64,000 bases of DNA from contig NZ_JAAMQI010000008.1 of NCBI RefSeq assembly GCF_013523165.1, positions 1-64,000 on the forward strand. Reading direction: 5' to 3'. A model generated the notes under the pieces. The model made no database searches. It worked only from the letters and a program-made list of their open reading frames with translations, and was not told where the DNA came from. Source of the stretch: Pseudomonas entomophila. GTDB lineage: Bacteria > Pseudomonadota > Gammaproteobacteria > Pseudomonadales > Pseudomonadaceae. Shown here in pieces: positions 45,566 through 54,884 of the stretch. Positions within the stretch are counted from its first letter, which is position 1. Each line of letters begins with the position of its first letter. The translations under genes were made by a program, and so were the position numbers.

Positions 45566-46525
45566 GTGGACCAGCCCCTCCACCAGCCTTTGGGCGGCAA
45601 CGAAATGCCGCGTTTCGGCGGCATCGCCACCATGCTCCGCCTGCCCCACGTGCAGACGCCCGACGCTCTGAACCAGCTCGATGCAGCCTTCGTCGGCATC
45701 CCGCTCGACATCGGCACGTCGCTGCGCTCCGGCACCCGCTTCGGCCCGCGGCAGATCCGCGCCGAATCGGTGATGATCCGCCCCTACAACATGGCCACCG
45801 GCGCTGCGCCCTTCGACTCGCTGAACGTCGCCGACATCGGTGACATCGCGATCAACACCTTCAACCTGCTCGACGCCGTCCGGATCATCGAGCAGGAATA
45901 CGACCGCATCCTCGACCACGGCATCATCCCGCTGACCCTGGGGGGCGACCATACCCTGACCCTGCCGATCCTGCGTGCGATCCACAAGAAGCACGGCAAG
46001 GTCGGCCTGGTGCACATCGACGCCCATGCCGACGTCAACGATCACATGTTCGGCGAGAAGATCGCCCACGGCACGACCTTCCGCCGCGCCCAGGAGGAAG
46101 GCCTGCTCGACAGCGAGCGCGTCGTGCAGATCGGCCTGCGCGCCCAGGGCTACACCAGCGAGGACTTCAACTGGAGCCGCAAGCAGGGCTTTCGCGTGGT
46201 ACAGGCCGAGGAGTGCTGGCACCGGTCGCTGGCCCCGTTGATGGCCGAGGTGCGCGAAAAGGTCGGCGGCGGCCCGGTGTACCTGTCGTTCGACATCGAC
46301 GGCATCGACCCGGCCTGGGCGCCCGGCACGGGCACGCCAGAGGTAGGCGGCCTGACCACCATTCAGGCACTGGAAATCATCCGTGGCTGCCAGGGCCTGG
46401 ACCTGGTGGGCTGTGACCTGGTCGAGGTTTCGCCGCCCTACGACACCACCGGCAACACCTCGTTGCTGGGGGCCAATCTGCTCTACGAAATGCTCTGTGT
46501 GCTGCCAGGTGTGGTGCGCCGATGA
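45566..46525 (+). CDS. gbuA: Guanidinobutyrase
   Basis: Splits 4-guanidinobutyrate into GABA and urea. 319 residues, the same length as P. aeruginosa GbuA, and the sequence beginning HQPLGGNEMPRFGGIATM is strongly like it. Arginase-superfamily Mn ligands are all present: His129 (GGDHT), Asp152/His154/Asp156 (DAHAD), Asp243/Asp245 (DIDGIDP). The GTG start at 45566 with GTGAGG upstream is preferred; the frame opens at 45461 but this part is regulatory DNA. First gene of the guanidino operon; overlaps the next by four bases. Confidence 0.94.
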   Translation: MDQPLHQPLGGNEMPRFGGIATMLRLPHVQTPDALNQLDAAFVGIPLDIGTSLRSGTRFGPRQIRAESVMIRPYNMATGAAPFDSLNVADIGDIAINTFNLLDAVRIIEQEYDRILDHGIIPLTLGGDHTLTLPILRAIHKKHGKVGLVHIDAHADVNDHMFGEKIAHGTTFRRAQEEGLLDSERVVQIGLRAQGYTSEDFNWSRKQGFRVVQAEECWHRSLAPLMAEVREKVGGGPVYLSFDIDGIDPAWAPGTGTPEVGGLTTIQALEIIRGCQGLDLVGCDLVEVSPPYDTTGNTSLLGANLLYEMLCVLPGVVRR

Positions 46526-46926
46526 CGGCTGCGTCGAGGGACCGTGTGGCCGAGGTGCAGGCCGCTGCCGAGGCGTTGGTGGCGGCGTTCGCCAGCAACG
46601 ACACGGCACGTTATTTCGCCTGCTTCAGCGAAGATGCCACGTTCGTGTTCCATACCCAGCCGCAGCCGCTTTCGCTCGAAAACTATCGCGCACTCTGGCA
46701 ACGGTGGCAGGCCGAGGGCTTCGCCGTGCTGAGCTGCTGCTCCAGCGGGGCTCACATCAGTCTGCAAGGCGATGAAGTGGCGATTTTCATCCATGACGTC
46801 GTGACACGCCTGTCTCTGGATGGCGAAGAACACCACCTGCAAGAACGCGAGACCATCGTCTTTCGTCAGCAGGCCGGGCAGTGGTTGGCGTGCCACGAGC
46901 ACCTGTCCGCCTCAAGCCTGAGCTGA
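46522..46926 (+). CDS. SnoaL/NTF2-like protein
   Basis: 134 residues with the cone-shaped NTF2 fold pattern: N-terminal helix (VQAAAEALVAAFASNDTARYFACFSEDATFVFHT) followed by beta strands ending QWLACHEHLSAS. Members include small isomerases, hydrolases and binding proteins of catabolic operons. Translationally coupled to gbuA (ATGA overlap), so its role is probably in guanidinobutyrate use. The specific function is unknown. Confidence 0.75.
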   Translation: MTAASRDRVAEVQAAAEALVAAFASNDTARYFACFSEDATFVFHTQPQPLSLENYRALWQRWQAEGFAVLSCCSSGAHISLQGDEVAIFIHDVVTRLSLDGEEHHLQERETIVFRQQAGQWLACHEHLSASSLS

Positions 46927-47087
46927 ACCTTCGGCGCGCGCAGGGCCACCCTTCCCGCGCACGCTGCGGCCCCACACCCGGGGGCCTTGCTATGACACCG
47001 CCCATCGGTCCTTGCCGGGGGTGAATAAAAAGGCCGGTGCGCCTGAGCCGACCTTACAAGAACCGTGACAGGCACCGGAGACACACC

Positions 47088-48581
47088 ATGAGTACGGGTA
47101 TCGAAACGTTTGGCGTCGAGCAGATTCCCGACGCGCAGCGCGATGCATCCCCCACCGACCTGTTCCGCCTGATCTTCGGCGGCGCCAACACCTTCGCCAC
47201 AGCCGTGCTGGGCAGCTTTCCCGTGCTGTTCGGCCTGTCGTTCCAGGCTGGCGTGTGGGCGATCGTCCTGGGCGTGGCGGTCGGCGCGCTGATTCTTGCG
47301 CCCATGGGCGTGTTCGGCGCGCTCAACGGCACCAACAACGCGGTTTCGTCCGGCGCGCACTTCGGCGTGCATGGGCGTATCGTCGGCTCCTTTCTCTCGC
47401 TGCTCACCGCCGTGGCGTTCTTCTCGCTGTCGGTGTGGAGTTCGGGCGACGCCCTGATCGGCGGGGCCAAGCGCCTGGTTGGCCTGCCCGAAAACGATCT
47501 GACCCTAGGCCTGGCGTATGGGGTGTTCGCCGTGCTGGTGCTGGCGGTGTGCATCTATGGGTTTCGCATCATGCTGTGGGTCAACAAGATCGCGGTGTGG
47601 GCATCGAGCCTGCTGTTCCTGCTGGGCTTGGTGGCCTTCGCCGGCCCGTTCGACATGCACTACGCTGGCACCCTCGACCTCGACCAGGCAGGGTTCTGGG
47701 CCGCTTTCATCGGCGCGGCGTTGCTGGCGATGAGCAATCCGGTGTCGTTCGGCGCCTTCCTCGGCGACTGGTCGCGCTACATCCCCCGCCATACGCCCAA
47801 GCGGCGCATCATGCTGGCGGTGGTCGCGGCCCAGGCCGGTACGCTCATTCCGTTCCTGTTCGGCCTGTGCACTGCCACCCTGGTGGCCACCCAGGCGCCG
47901 CAGTACATCGAGGCGAGCAACTACGTCGGCGGCCTGCTGGCCATTTCGCCAAGCTGGTTCTTCCTGCCGGTGTGCCTGATCGCTCTGATCGGCGGCCTGT
48001 CCACCGGCACCACCGCGCTGTACGGCACGGGCCTGGACATGTCGAGCATGTTCCCCCGGGTACTGAGCCGCGCAGTGGCCACGCTGCTGATCGGCGTGGC
48101 GGCGATCGCCTTCATCTTCATCGGCCGCTTCGCCTTCAATCTGGTGCAGAGCGTCTCGACCTTCGCCGTGCTGATCGTCACCTGCACCAGCCCCTGGATG
48201 GTGATCATGATCCTGGGCCTGATCGTGCGCCGCGGCGTCTACCACGCCGACGACCTGCAGGTGTTCACCCGCGGCGAGCGCGGTGGACGCTACTGGTTCC
48301 AGCACGGCTGGAACTGGCGCGGCCTGGGCGCCTGGATTCCGAGCGCGGCGGTGGGTCTGTGCTTCGTCAACCTGCCCGGGCAGTTCGTCGGTGCGCTGGG
48401 CGACCTAGTCGGTGGCATCGACGTCAGCCTGCCGATCACCCTGGGCATGGCGGCGCTGCTGTACCTGGCGCTGCTCAACCTGTTCCCGGAGCCGCCCGAG
48501 GTCTACGGTCCGCGCGGCCCGCGCTGGGTGCGGCAGAAAAGCCCCGTCGGCCTGACGCTCGGAGGCGCCGGAATCGCCTGA
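47088..48581 (+). CDS. NCS1-family transporter
   Basis: 497 residues, 12 membrane helices. Nucleobase:cation symporter-1 layout with GGANTFATAVLGSFPVLFGLSF in the first helix and DWSRYIP in the helix 6-7 loop, typical of CodB/PucI-type permeases. In this operon it probably imports a guanidino compound rather than a nucleobase. The ATG at 47088 follows CGGAG; the frame from 47037 is too early. Followed by a second transporter of another family, so uptake of more than one substrate is likely. Confidence 0.85.
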   Translation: MSTGIETFGVEQIPDAQRDASPTDLFRLIFGGANTFATAVLGSFPVLFGLSFQAGVWAIVLGVAVGALILAPMGVFGALNGTNNAVSSGAHFGVHGRIVGSFLSLLTAVAFFSLSVWSSGDALIGGAKRLVGLPENDLTLGLAYGVFAVLVLAVCIYGFRIMLWVNKIAVWASSLLFLLGLVAFAGPFDMHYAGTLDLDQAGFWAAFIGAALLAMSNPVSFGAFLGDWSRYIPRHTPKRRIMLAVVAAQAGTLIPFLFGLCTATLVATQAPQYIEASNYVGGLLAISPSWFFLPVCLIALIGGLSTGTTALYGTGLDMSSMFPRVLSRAVATLLIGVAAIAFIFIGRFAFNLVQSVSTFAVLIVTCTSPWMVIMILGLIVRRGVYHADDLQVFTRGERGGRYWFQHGWNWRGLGAWIPSAAVGLCFVNLPGQFVGALGDLVGGIDVSLPITLGMAALLYLALLNLFPEPPEVYGPRGPRWVRQKSPVGLTLGGAGIA

Positions 48582-48636
48582 TCATCCCTGCGACCGTTCA
48601 CACACCAGGCGTGTAGGGCCCGGTGTCCTTTCCTTC

Positions 48637-48653
48637 CAGAACAATGAGAACAA
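48637..48653 (+). promoter_or_regulatory. Tandem Crc/Hfq-like motifs at the SSF ribosome site
   Basis: Two copies of AGAACAA (48638-48644 and 48647-48653) lie just before the ATG at 48658. The catabolite-activity motif AAnAAnAA is matched at 7 of 8 positions by each eight-base window (starting 48637 and 48646). They replace most of a normal Shine-Dalgarno sequence. Confidence 0.45.
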
Positions 48654-48657
48654 CACC

Positions 48658-50037
48658 ATGCTCCTGGATATCTCCGTAGTGATCCTTTACGCCGCCGGCA
48701 TGCTACTGCTCGGCTGGTACGGCATGCGCCGCGCGCGCACCCAGGAAGATTATCTGGTGGCCGGACGCAACCTGGGCCCGGCCTTCTACCTCGGCACCAT
48801 GGCCACCACGGTACTGGGCGGCGCGGCGACCGTCGGCACCGTGCGCCTGGGTTATGTGCACGGCATTTCCGGGTTCTGGCTGTGCGCCGCGCTGGGCGCC
48901 GGGATCATCGTGCTCAACCTGTGCCTGGCCAAGCCCCTGCTCAAGCTGCGCATCAGCACCGTGACGCAGATTCTCGAGCGCCGCTACACGCCCATGGCGC
49001 GTCAGGCCAGCGCGGTGGTGATGTTCGCCTATGCGCTGATGATCGCCGTGGTCTCGACCCTGGCCAGTGGCACCGTGCTGCAAGTGCTGTTCGACCTGCC
49101 CTTCGTCACCGCCATCCTTCTGGCCGGTGGCGTGGTGGTAGTGTATTCGAGCATCGGTGGCATGTGGTCGCTGACCCTGACCGATATCGTGCAGTTCGTG
49201 ATCAAGACCCTAGGGTTGATGTTCGTGCTGCTGCCCATCTGCCTGTGGCGCGTCGGCGGCTGGGATGCCCTGCACGCCACGCTGCCCGAATCGGCCTTCA
49301 GCTTCACCACCCTCGGCTACGACACCATCCTCACCTACTTCCTGATCTACTTCTTCGGCATCCTCATTGGCCAGGACATCTGGCAGCGCGTGTTCACCGC
49401 GCGCAGCGAGGGGGTGGCGCGAGTGGCCGGCAGCCTGGCCGGGGTGTATTGCGTGCTCTACGGCCTGGTCGGTGCGCTGATCGGCATGTGCGCCAAAGTG
49501 CTGCTGCCGGACCTGGCCGACGCCAACAACGCCTTCGCCTCGATCGTGCAGAGCGCCTTGCCCAACGGCATTCGCGGCCTGGTGATCGCCGCCGCCCTGG
49601 CGGCGATGATGTCCACCGCCAGCGCCGGCCTGCTGGCCGCCTCGACCACCCTCACCGAAGACCTATTGCCCAAGCTGCGAAATGGCCGCCCCTCGAGCCT
49701 GGGCATGTCGCGCGCGTTCACCTTCGCCACCGGGGTGGTGGTACTGGGCATCGCGCTGGTCGTCAACGACGTCATCGGCGCGCTGACCCTGGCCTACAAC
49801 CTGCTGGTCGGCGGCATCCTGATCCCTATGCTCGGCGCCATCTACTGGAAGCGTGCGACCACCACGGGGGCGATCCTGAGCATGGTGCTGGGCTGCGGCA
49901 CGGCGCTGGTGTTCATGTTCCGCGACGGCCTGGAAGCCAACACGCCGATCTACTACAGCCTGGCCGTCGGCCTGCTGGCTTTCGTGCTGGGCAGCGTGCT
50001 GACCCGCCCGCAGCTGCGCGCCACGCGCATGGCCTGA
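48658..50037 (+). CDS. Sodium:solute symporter (SSF family)
   Basis: 459 residues, about 13 helices. SSF features: GRNLGPAFYLGTMATTVLGGAATVG in the second helix with the Na+-site serines/threonines, TDIVQFVIKT, and AAMMSTASAGLLAASTTLTED (sodium motif). Likely cotransports Na+ with a small guanidino or amino acid. 76 bases after the NCS1 gene and 78 before the decarboxylase, in the same operon. Its translation may be under Crc control. Confidence 0.85.
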   Translation: MLLDISVVILYAAGMLLLGWYGMRRARTQEDYLVAGRNLGPAFYLGTMATTVLGGAATVGTVRLGYVHGISGFWLCAALGAGIIVLNLCLAKPLLKLRISTVTQILERRYTPMARQASAVVMFAYALMIAVVSTLASGTVLQVLFDLPFVTAILLAGGVVVVYSSIGGMWSLTLTDIVQFVIKTLGLMFVLLPICLWRVGGWDALHATLPESAFSFTTLGYDTILTYFLIYFFGILIGQDIWQRVFTARSEGVARVAGSLAGVYCVLYGLVGALIGMCAKVLLPDLADANNAFASIVQSALPNGIRGLVIAAALAAMMSTASAGLLAASTTLTEDLLPKLRNGRPSSLGMSRAFTFATGVVVLGIALVVNDVIGALTLAYNLLVGGILIPMLGAIYWKRATTTGAILSMVLGCGTALVFMFRDGLEANTPIYYSLAVGLLAFVLGSVLTRPQLRATRMA

Positions 50038-50115
50038 CGCCCGTCGTCGATCCGATGCACGCAGTGTCGGTCGGCAAGCGCCGGCACTGCGCCTTCGTTC
50101 AAAAGGAAAAGCAGC

Positions 50116-51717
50116 ATGACTTCTTGTGGAGAGTTTCTCATACAGCAGCTCCAGGCCTGGGGCGTCGATACCGTGTTCGGTATCCCCGGTGTGCATACCG
50201 TGGAGCTGTACCGCGGCCTGCCGGACAGCGGCATCCGCCACGTCACCCCGCGCCATGAGCAGGGCGCGGGCTTCATGGCAGACGGCTATGCACGGGTCAG
50301 CGGCAAGCCGGGGGTGTGCTTCATCATCACCGGCCCCGGCATGACCAACATCCTCACGGCCATGGGCCAGGCCTATGCCGATTCCATCCCGATGCTGGTG
50401 ATCAGCAGCGTCAACGAACGCGCGCGGCTCGGCCTGGGCAAGGGTTACCTGCACGAGCTGCCCAACCAGCGGGCGATGGTCGCCGGGGTCAGTGCCTTCA
50501 GCCATACCTTGATGAGCGTCGAGGAACTGCCGGGGGTACTGGCACGCGCCTTCGCGGTCTTCGACAGCCAGCGCCCGCGCCCGGTACACATCGAGCTGCC
50601 CCTGGACATCATCACCGCGTCAGCCGAGCACCTGCAGGTACAACCGCGTTGCCGTCTGCCACGTCCGGCCGCCGATGCCAACGCGCTGGCCGACGCGGCG
50701 ACCCGCCTGCGTGGCGCCAGCCGCCCGTTGCTGCTGCTTGGCGGCGGCTGCGTCGAGGCGCAGGCCGAGGCGGCGGAGCTGGCCACCCGGCTCGATGCGC
50801 CCACGGCACTGACCATCAACGCCAAAGGCCTCTTGCCAGGTGATCACCCGTTGCTGCTGGGCAGCAACCAGTCCCTGGTGCCCGTGCGCGAGTTGGCGCT
50901 GGAAGCCGACGTGGTACTGGCCATCGGCACCGAACTGGGCGAGACCGATTACGACGTGGTCTTCGACGGCAACTTCCGCCTCGGCGGCGCGCTGATCCGC
51001 GTCGACATCGATGCCGAGCAACTGACCCGTAATCATGCACCCAGCCTGGCCATTCTCGGCGATGCCCGGCAAACCATGCAGGCCCTGCTCGCGCACCTGC
51101 CGGCCCGGACCCCGAGCCTGGACAGCCCTGGCGCACGCCGGGCCGCCCAGGTCCGTGGCCGGCTGGCCGAGGACTTCACCGGCTGGGCGCACTACCGGCA
51201 CCTGTTCGACTGCATTCTCGAGGTCCTGCCCGATGCGCGCTTCGTCGGCGACTCGACGCAGACCGTCTACAGCGGCAATCACCTGGTGGAGCTGGCCGGC
51301 CCACGCCGCTGGTTCAACTCCTCCACCGGGTACGGCACCCTGGGCTACGGCTTGCCTGCCGCCATCGGCGCCAAGCTGGCCGAGCCGCAGCGGGCGGTGA
51401 TCAGCCTGATGGGCGACGGTGGCATCCAGTTCAGCCTGCCGGAGCTGGCCAGTGCCGTGGAGGCACGGGTCGGTCTCATCGTGCTGCTGTGGAACAACCA
51501 GGGTTACGGCGAGATCAAGCGCTACATGGAGCGTCGCGACATCACGCCCTTGGGCGTGGACATCTACACGCCGGACTTTCTCGCCATCGCCCGCGGCTTC
51601 GGCTGCGCTGCCGAGCGTGCCCATGATCACGCGCACCTGCAGACATTGCTGCGTCAGGCACCCGACGACCGCCCCTTGATCATCGAGATCGACGAGGCGC
51701 CGCCATTCGCGCCCTGA
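50116..51717 (+). CDS. ThDP-dependent decarboxylase, 5-guanidino-2-oxopentanoate type
   Basis: 533 residues. Three-domain thiamine diphosphate enzyme with activator Glu48 (PRHEQGAG) and the ThDP motif GDGG (433-436) ... NNQ. Its place between gbuA and an aldehyde dehydrogenase fits EC 4.1.1.75, decarboxylation of 2-ketoarginine to 4-guanidinobutyraldehyde, as in the AruI branch of P. aeruginosa. AAGGAAAAG precedes the ATG. Other 2-oxoacids are possible; acetolactate synthase is unlikely because no regulatory subunit is nearby. Confidence 0.83.
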   Translation: MTSCGEFLIQQLQAWGVDTVFGIPGVHTVELYRGLPDSGIRHVTPRHEQGAGFMADGYARVSGKPGVCFIITGPGMTNILTAMGQAYADSIPMLVISSVNERARLGLGKGYLHELPNQRAMVAGVSAFSHTLMSVEELPGVLARAFAVFDSQRPRPVHIELPLDIITASAEHLQVQPRCRLPRPAADANALADAATRLRGASRPLLLLGGGCVEAQAEAAELATRLDAPTALTINAKGLLPGDHPLLLGSNQSLVPVRELALEADVVLAIGTELGETDYDVVFDGNFRLGGALIRVDIDAEQLTRNHAPSLAILGDARQTMQALLAHLPARTPSLDSPGARRAAQVRGRLAEDFTGWAHYRHLFDCILEVLPDARFVGDSTQTVYSGNHLVELAGPRRWFNSSTGYGTLGYGLPAAIGAKLAEPQRAVISLMGDGGIQFSLPELASAVEARVGLIVLLWNNQGYGEIKRYMERRDITPLGVDIYTPDFLAIARGFGCAAERAHDHAHLQTLLRQAPDDRPLIIEIDEAPPFAP

Positions 51718-51823
51718 CCCATCCCCCTCGCCCCGTCCTGCCCGGCGTGTACGTTCGCAGGCAGGACGGTGCGGGGCGGACGTACCCCGCCTTGCCCTCA
51801 TCAATGGACGACCGGAAACGACC

Positions 51824-53251
51824 ATGAACACCCCTCATTACATCGACGGCCAGTGGGTCGCAGGCGCGGGCAACGATTGCCTGGTGGCCTATGACCCGTC
51901 CCTCGCCCACCCCTTCGCCGAGCTGATGTCGGCCGACAGGGCTCAGGTCGACCACGCCGTCGCCGCCGCGCGCCGGGCCCTGCCAGCCTGGAAGGCGACC
52001 TCGGTCGCCGAGCGCGCGGCGTATCTGCGCGGTTTCGCCGAGTACCTGGCGCAGCAACGGGACGCACTGGTCACCTTGCAAATGCGCAACAACGGCAAGC
52101 CGCGTCACGAGGCCGAGGTGGACGTCGACGATGCCGTGGCCACCTTCACCTATTACGCGGCCCTGATCGAACAGCAGGACACACCCTCGGAGGTGGCCCT
52201 GGCCACGCCGGGATTCTCGTCGCGCACGCGGCGCGAGCCGGTCGGCGTGGTCGGGCTGATCGTGCCGTGGAACTTCCCGCTGGTCACCAGCGCCTGGAAG
52301 CTCGCGCCCGCCCTGGCCGCCGGCTGCACCGTGGTGCTCAAGCCTTCGGAGATCACCCCGCTGATCGAGCAGGTCTACGCCCGCATTGCCGAGCGGCTCG
52401 GGCTGCCGGCCGGGGTGTTGAACCTGGTCGGTGGCAAGGCCGAGACCGGCGCGGCGCTGAGCGAACACCCTGGCCTGGACAAGCTGTCGTTCACCGGCAG
52501 CAACACGGTGGGCAGCCAGGTGATGCGCAGTTCGGCTGCCTACTGCCGGCCTGTGACCCTGGAGCTGGGCGGCAAGTCGGCGATCATCGTGTTCGACGAC
52601 TGCGACCCGGACCAGGCAGTGGCGTGGATCGTCGCCGGCATCTGCTGGAACGCCGGACAGATGTGCTCGGCCACCTCCCGCCTGCTAATCCAGGAGGGCA
52701 TCGCCGACGTGCTGCTGCCCCGCCTGCAAGCGGCCTTCGCCGCGCTGCGGGTGGGCAATCCGCTGACCGAGAACATCGACATGGGCCCGCTGACCAGCGC
52801 GGCGCAATGGCACAAGGTCGCCGAGTACTTCCAGATCGCCCGTGCCGAGGGCCTGCATTGCCTGACCGGCGGCTCGACGCTGGCGCGCGAAGGCTGGTTC
52901 GTCAGCCCGACGCTGTACGTCGACGTGCCCGCCAGCAGTCGCCTGTGGCAAGAGGAAATCTTCGGGCCGGTGCTTTGCACGCAGCGCTTTTCCACGGAGG
53001 CGCAGGCGGTCGCCCTGGCCAACGACAGCCGCTTCGGCCTGGTCGCCACCGTGGCCAGTGCCGACCTGGCCCGTGCCGAACGGGTGGCCGAGGCACTGGA
53101 CGTCGGCCACGTCTGGATCAACTCGGTCCAGGCCGTCTTCGTCGAGACCTCCTGGGGCGGCACCAAGGGCAGCGGCATCGGCCGCGAGCTGGGGCCGTGG
53201 GGGCTGGCCGCCTACCAGTCGATCAAGCACGTGACCCGCTGCCTCGACTGA
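51824..53251 (+). CDS. Aldehyde dehydrogenase, probable 4-guanidinobutyraldehyde type
   Basis: 475 residues. ALDH fold with VPWNFPLV, FTGSNTVG, general base Glu in LELGGKS and nucleophile Cys281 (GQMCSAT), and an EIFGPVL motif. The betaine-aldehyde/gamma-aminobutyraldehyde branch is the closest type; in context it should oxidise 4-guanidinobutyraldehyde to 4-guanidinobutyrate, the GbuA substrate. Starts MNTPHYIDGQWV. In the same direction as the decarboxylase, 106 bases downstream. Confidence 0.85.
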   Translation: MNTPHYIDGQWVAGAGNDCLVAYDPSLAHPFAELMSADRAQVDHAVAAARRALPAWKATSVAERAAYLRGFAEYLAQQRDALVTLQMRNNGKPRHEAEVDVDDAVATFTYYAALIEQQDTPSEVALATPGFSSRTRREPVGVVGLIVPWNFPLVTSAWKLAPALAAGCTVVLKPSEITPLIEQVYARIAERLGLPAGVLNLVGGKAETGAALSEHPGLDKLSFTGSNTVGSQVMRSSAAYCRPVTLELGGKSAIIVFDDCDPDQAVAWIVAGICWNAGQMCSATSRLLIQEGIADVLLPRLQAAFAALRVGNPLTENIDMGPLTSAAQWHKVAEYFQIARAEGLHCLTGGSTLAREGWFVSPTLYVDVPASSRLWQEEIFGPVLCTQRFSTEAQAVALANDSRFGLVATVASADLARAERVAEALDVGHVWINSVQAVFVETSWGGTKGSGIGRELGPWGLAAYQSIKHVTRCLD

Positions 53252-53408
53252 ACCCCGCATTACCGAACGACAGACACCCGCTCGAGACGTCGCCCATCGC
53301 GCATACGGTGCACGCCAGCCATGGCCTTCGACAGGCCTGGCGTGCGCCATCGCGCCGGGTGCGTCTTCGCGGGTGTCGCCTCACCTCGCAAAAAGGAAAC
53401 GAGTCGAC

Positions 53409-54827
53409 ATGGGTGTGACAAGACGCAGGTTCTTGATTGGCAGTGGCCTGGTGGCAATGGCCGGCGGGGCGGGGGCCTTGACCCCCCTGCTAACGCGCGA
53501 AGGCCGCCTGATTCCCGGCAGGCCCAGGTCGGGTTTCGTTGCCGGCACCGAAGGGCCACTGCCTGCGCAGGCGGACGTGGTGATCGTGGGCGCAGGCATT
53601 CTGGGCATCATGACCGCGATCGACCTCACCGGGCGGGGCTTGTCCGTGGTCGTGGTCGAGAAGGGTGAAATCGCCGCCGAGCAGTCCTGCCGGTTCTATG
53701 GCCAGGCCATGACCTACCGGATGCCGGACGCCACCTTCCAGCTGCACCACCTGGCCAAGCAGCAGTGGCGCGAGATGAACGCCAAGGTCGGCGTCGACAC
53801 CAGCTACCGCACCCAGGGCCGGGTCGAGGTGCCGCTGGACGAGCATGACCTGGAGCAGGTGCGCGCCTGGATCGATGCCCGGACCCGTGAGACCGCAGGC
53901 TCGGCGGTGCCCTTCAGGACCCGCATCGTCGAGGGCCGGGCGCTCGAGCAGCGCCTGCGTGGCGCGGCGTCATCCTGGACGATCGCCGGGTTCGAGGAGG
54001 ATGCCGGCAGCCTGGACGCCGAGATCGCCTCGTTCGTCATGGCCGAGTACGCCAAGCGGCTCGGCGTGAAGTTCTACACCCAGTGCGCTGCGCGGGGGCT
54101 GGACACCCAGGCCGGCGCCATTTCCGACGTGGTGACGGAAAAGGGCGCCATCCGCACGTCCCGCGTGGTCGTGGCCGGCGGCGCCTGGTCCCGGTTGTTC
54201 ATGCAGAACCTGGGGGTCGACGTGCCGACCTTGCCGGCCTACCAGTCGCAGCAGCTGATCAGCGCTGCACCCCAGGCGCCAGGCGGCAACGTCGCCCTGC
54301 CCGGCAACATCTACTTTCGCGAACAGGCCGACGGCACCTATGCCACCTCACCCCGCGTCGTTGTCGCGCCCGTGGTCAAGGAATCGTTCATCTACGGGTA
54401 CAAGTACCTGCCGTTGCTGGCCCTGCCGGACTTTCCGGTGCACGTCTCGCTGAACCGGCAACTGTTCCAGTCGCTCTTCCAGCCTACCCACTGGGCACTG
54501 GACGAGGTCTCGCCCTTCGAACGCAACCGGATCATGACCGCCGCCCCGGACCTTCCGGAGCTGAACGCATCGCTGGAACGGTTGAAGGCCGAGTTCCCGG
54601 CGTTCGAGGCCTCGACGCTGATCGACCAGTGGAGCGGCGCCATGGCCATCGCCCCGGACGAGAACCCCATCATCGCCCCGGTCGACCGGTACCCAGGGCT
54701 GGTGCTCAACACGGCCACCGGCTGGGGCATGACCGAAAGCCCGGTGTCCTCGCGGCTGGCGGCGGACCTGCTGCTGGGCCAGACGCCAGCCCTCGATCCA
54801 CGGCCGTTCAGGCTCGACCGGTTCTGA
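53409..54827 (+). CDS. Tat-exported FAD amino-acid-oxidase-like protein
   Basis: 472 residues. A twin-arginine signal (TRRRFLIGSGLVAMAGG, residues 4-20) is followed by a DadA/DAO-type flavoprotein: GAGILG (61-66) with the adenosine-binding Glu84, AGGAW in the middle and a C-terminal GWGMTESP region that completes the flavin site. It should act outside the cytoplasm or at the outer face of the inner membrane. By context its substrate may be arginine or another guanidino amino acid, with oxidation giving an imine and then the 2-oxoacid used by the decarboxylase. The ATG at 53409 matches the Tat n-region; the 53373 GTG is upstream. Followed 57 bases later by a secreted RidA. Confidence 0.83.
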   Translation: MGVTRRRFLIGSGLVAMAGGAGALTPLLTREGRLIPGRPRSGFVAGTEGPLPAQADVVIVGAGILGIMTAIDLTGRGLSVVVVEKGEIAAEQSCRFYGQAMTYRMPDATFQLHHLAKQQWREMNAKVGVDTSYRTQGRVEVPLDEHDLEQVRAWIDARTRETAGSAVPFRTRIVEGRALEQRLRGAASSWTIAGFEEDAGSLDAEIASFVMAEYAKRLGVKFYTQCAARGLDTQAGAISDVVTEKGAIRTSRVVVAGGAWSRLFMQNLGVDVPTLPAYQSQQLISAAPQAPGGNVALPGNIYFREQADGTYATSPRVVVAPVVKESFIYGYKYLPLLALPDFPVHVSLNRQLFQSLFQPTHWALDEVSPFERNRIMTAAPDLPELNASLERLKAEFPAFEASTLIDQWSGAMAIAPDENPIIAPVDRYPGLVLNTATGWGMTESPVSSRLAADLLLGQTPALDPRPFRLDRF

Positions 54828-54884
54828 CGGTGGCGCCCTGCAACCTGCCCGACGCGCAGGCTCGTTCACCCCAAGGAGATACCC

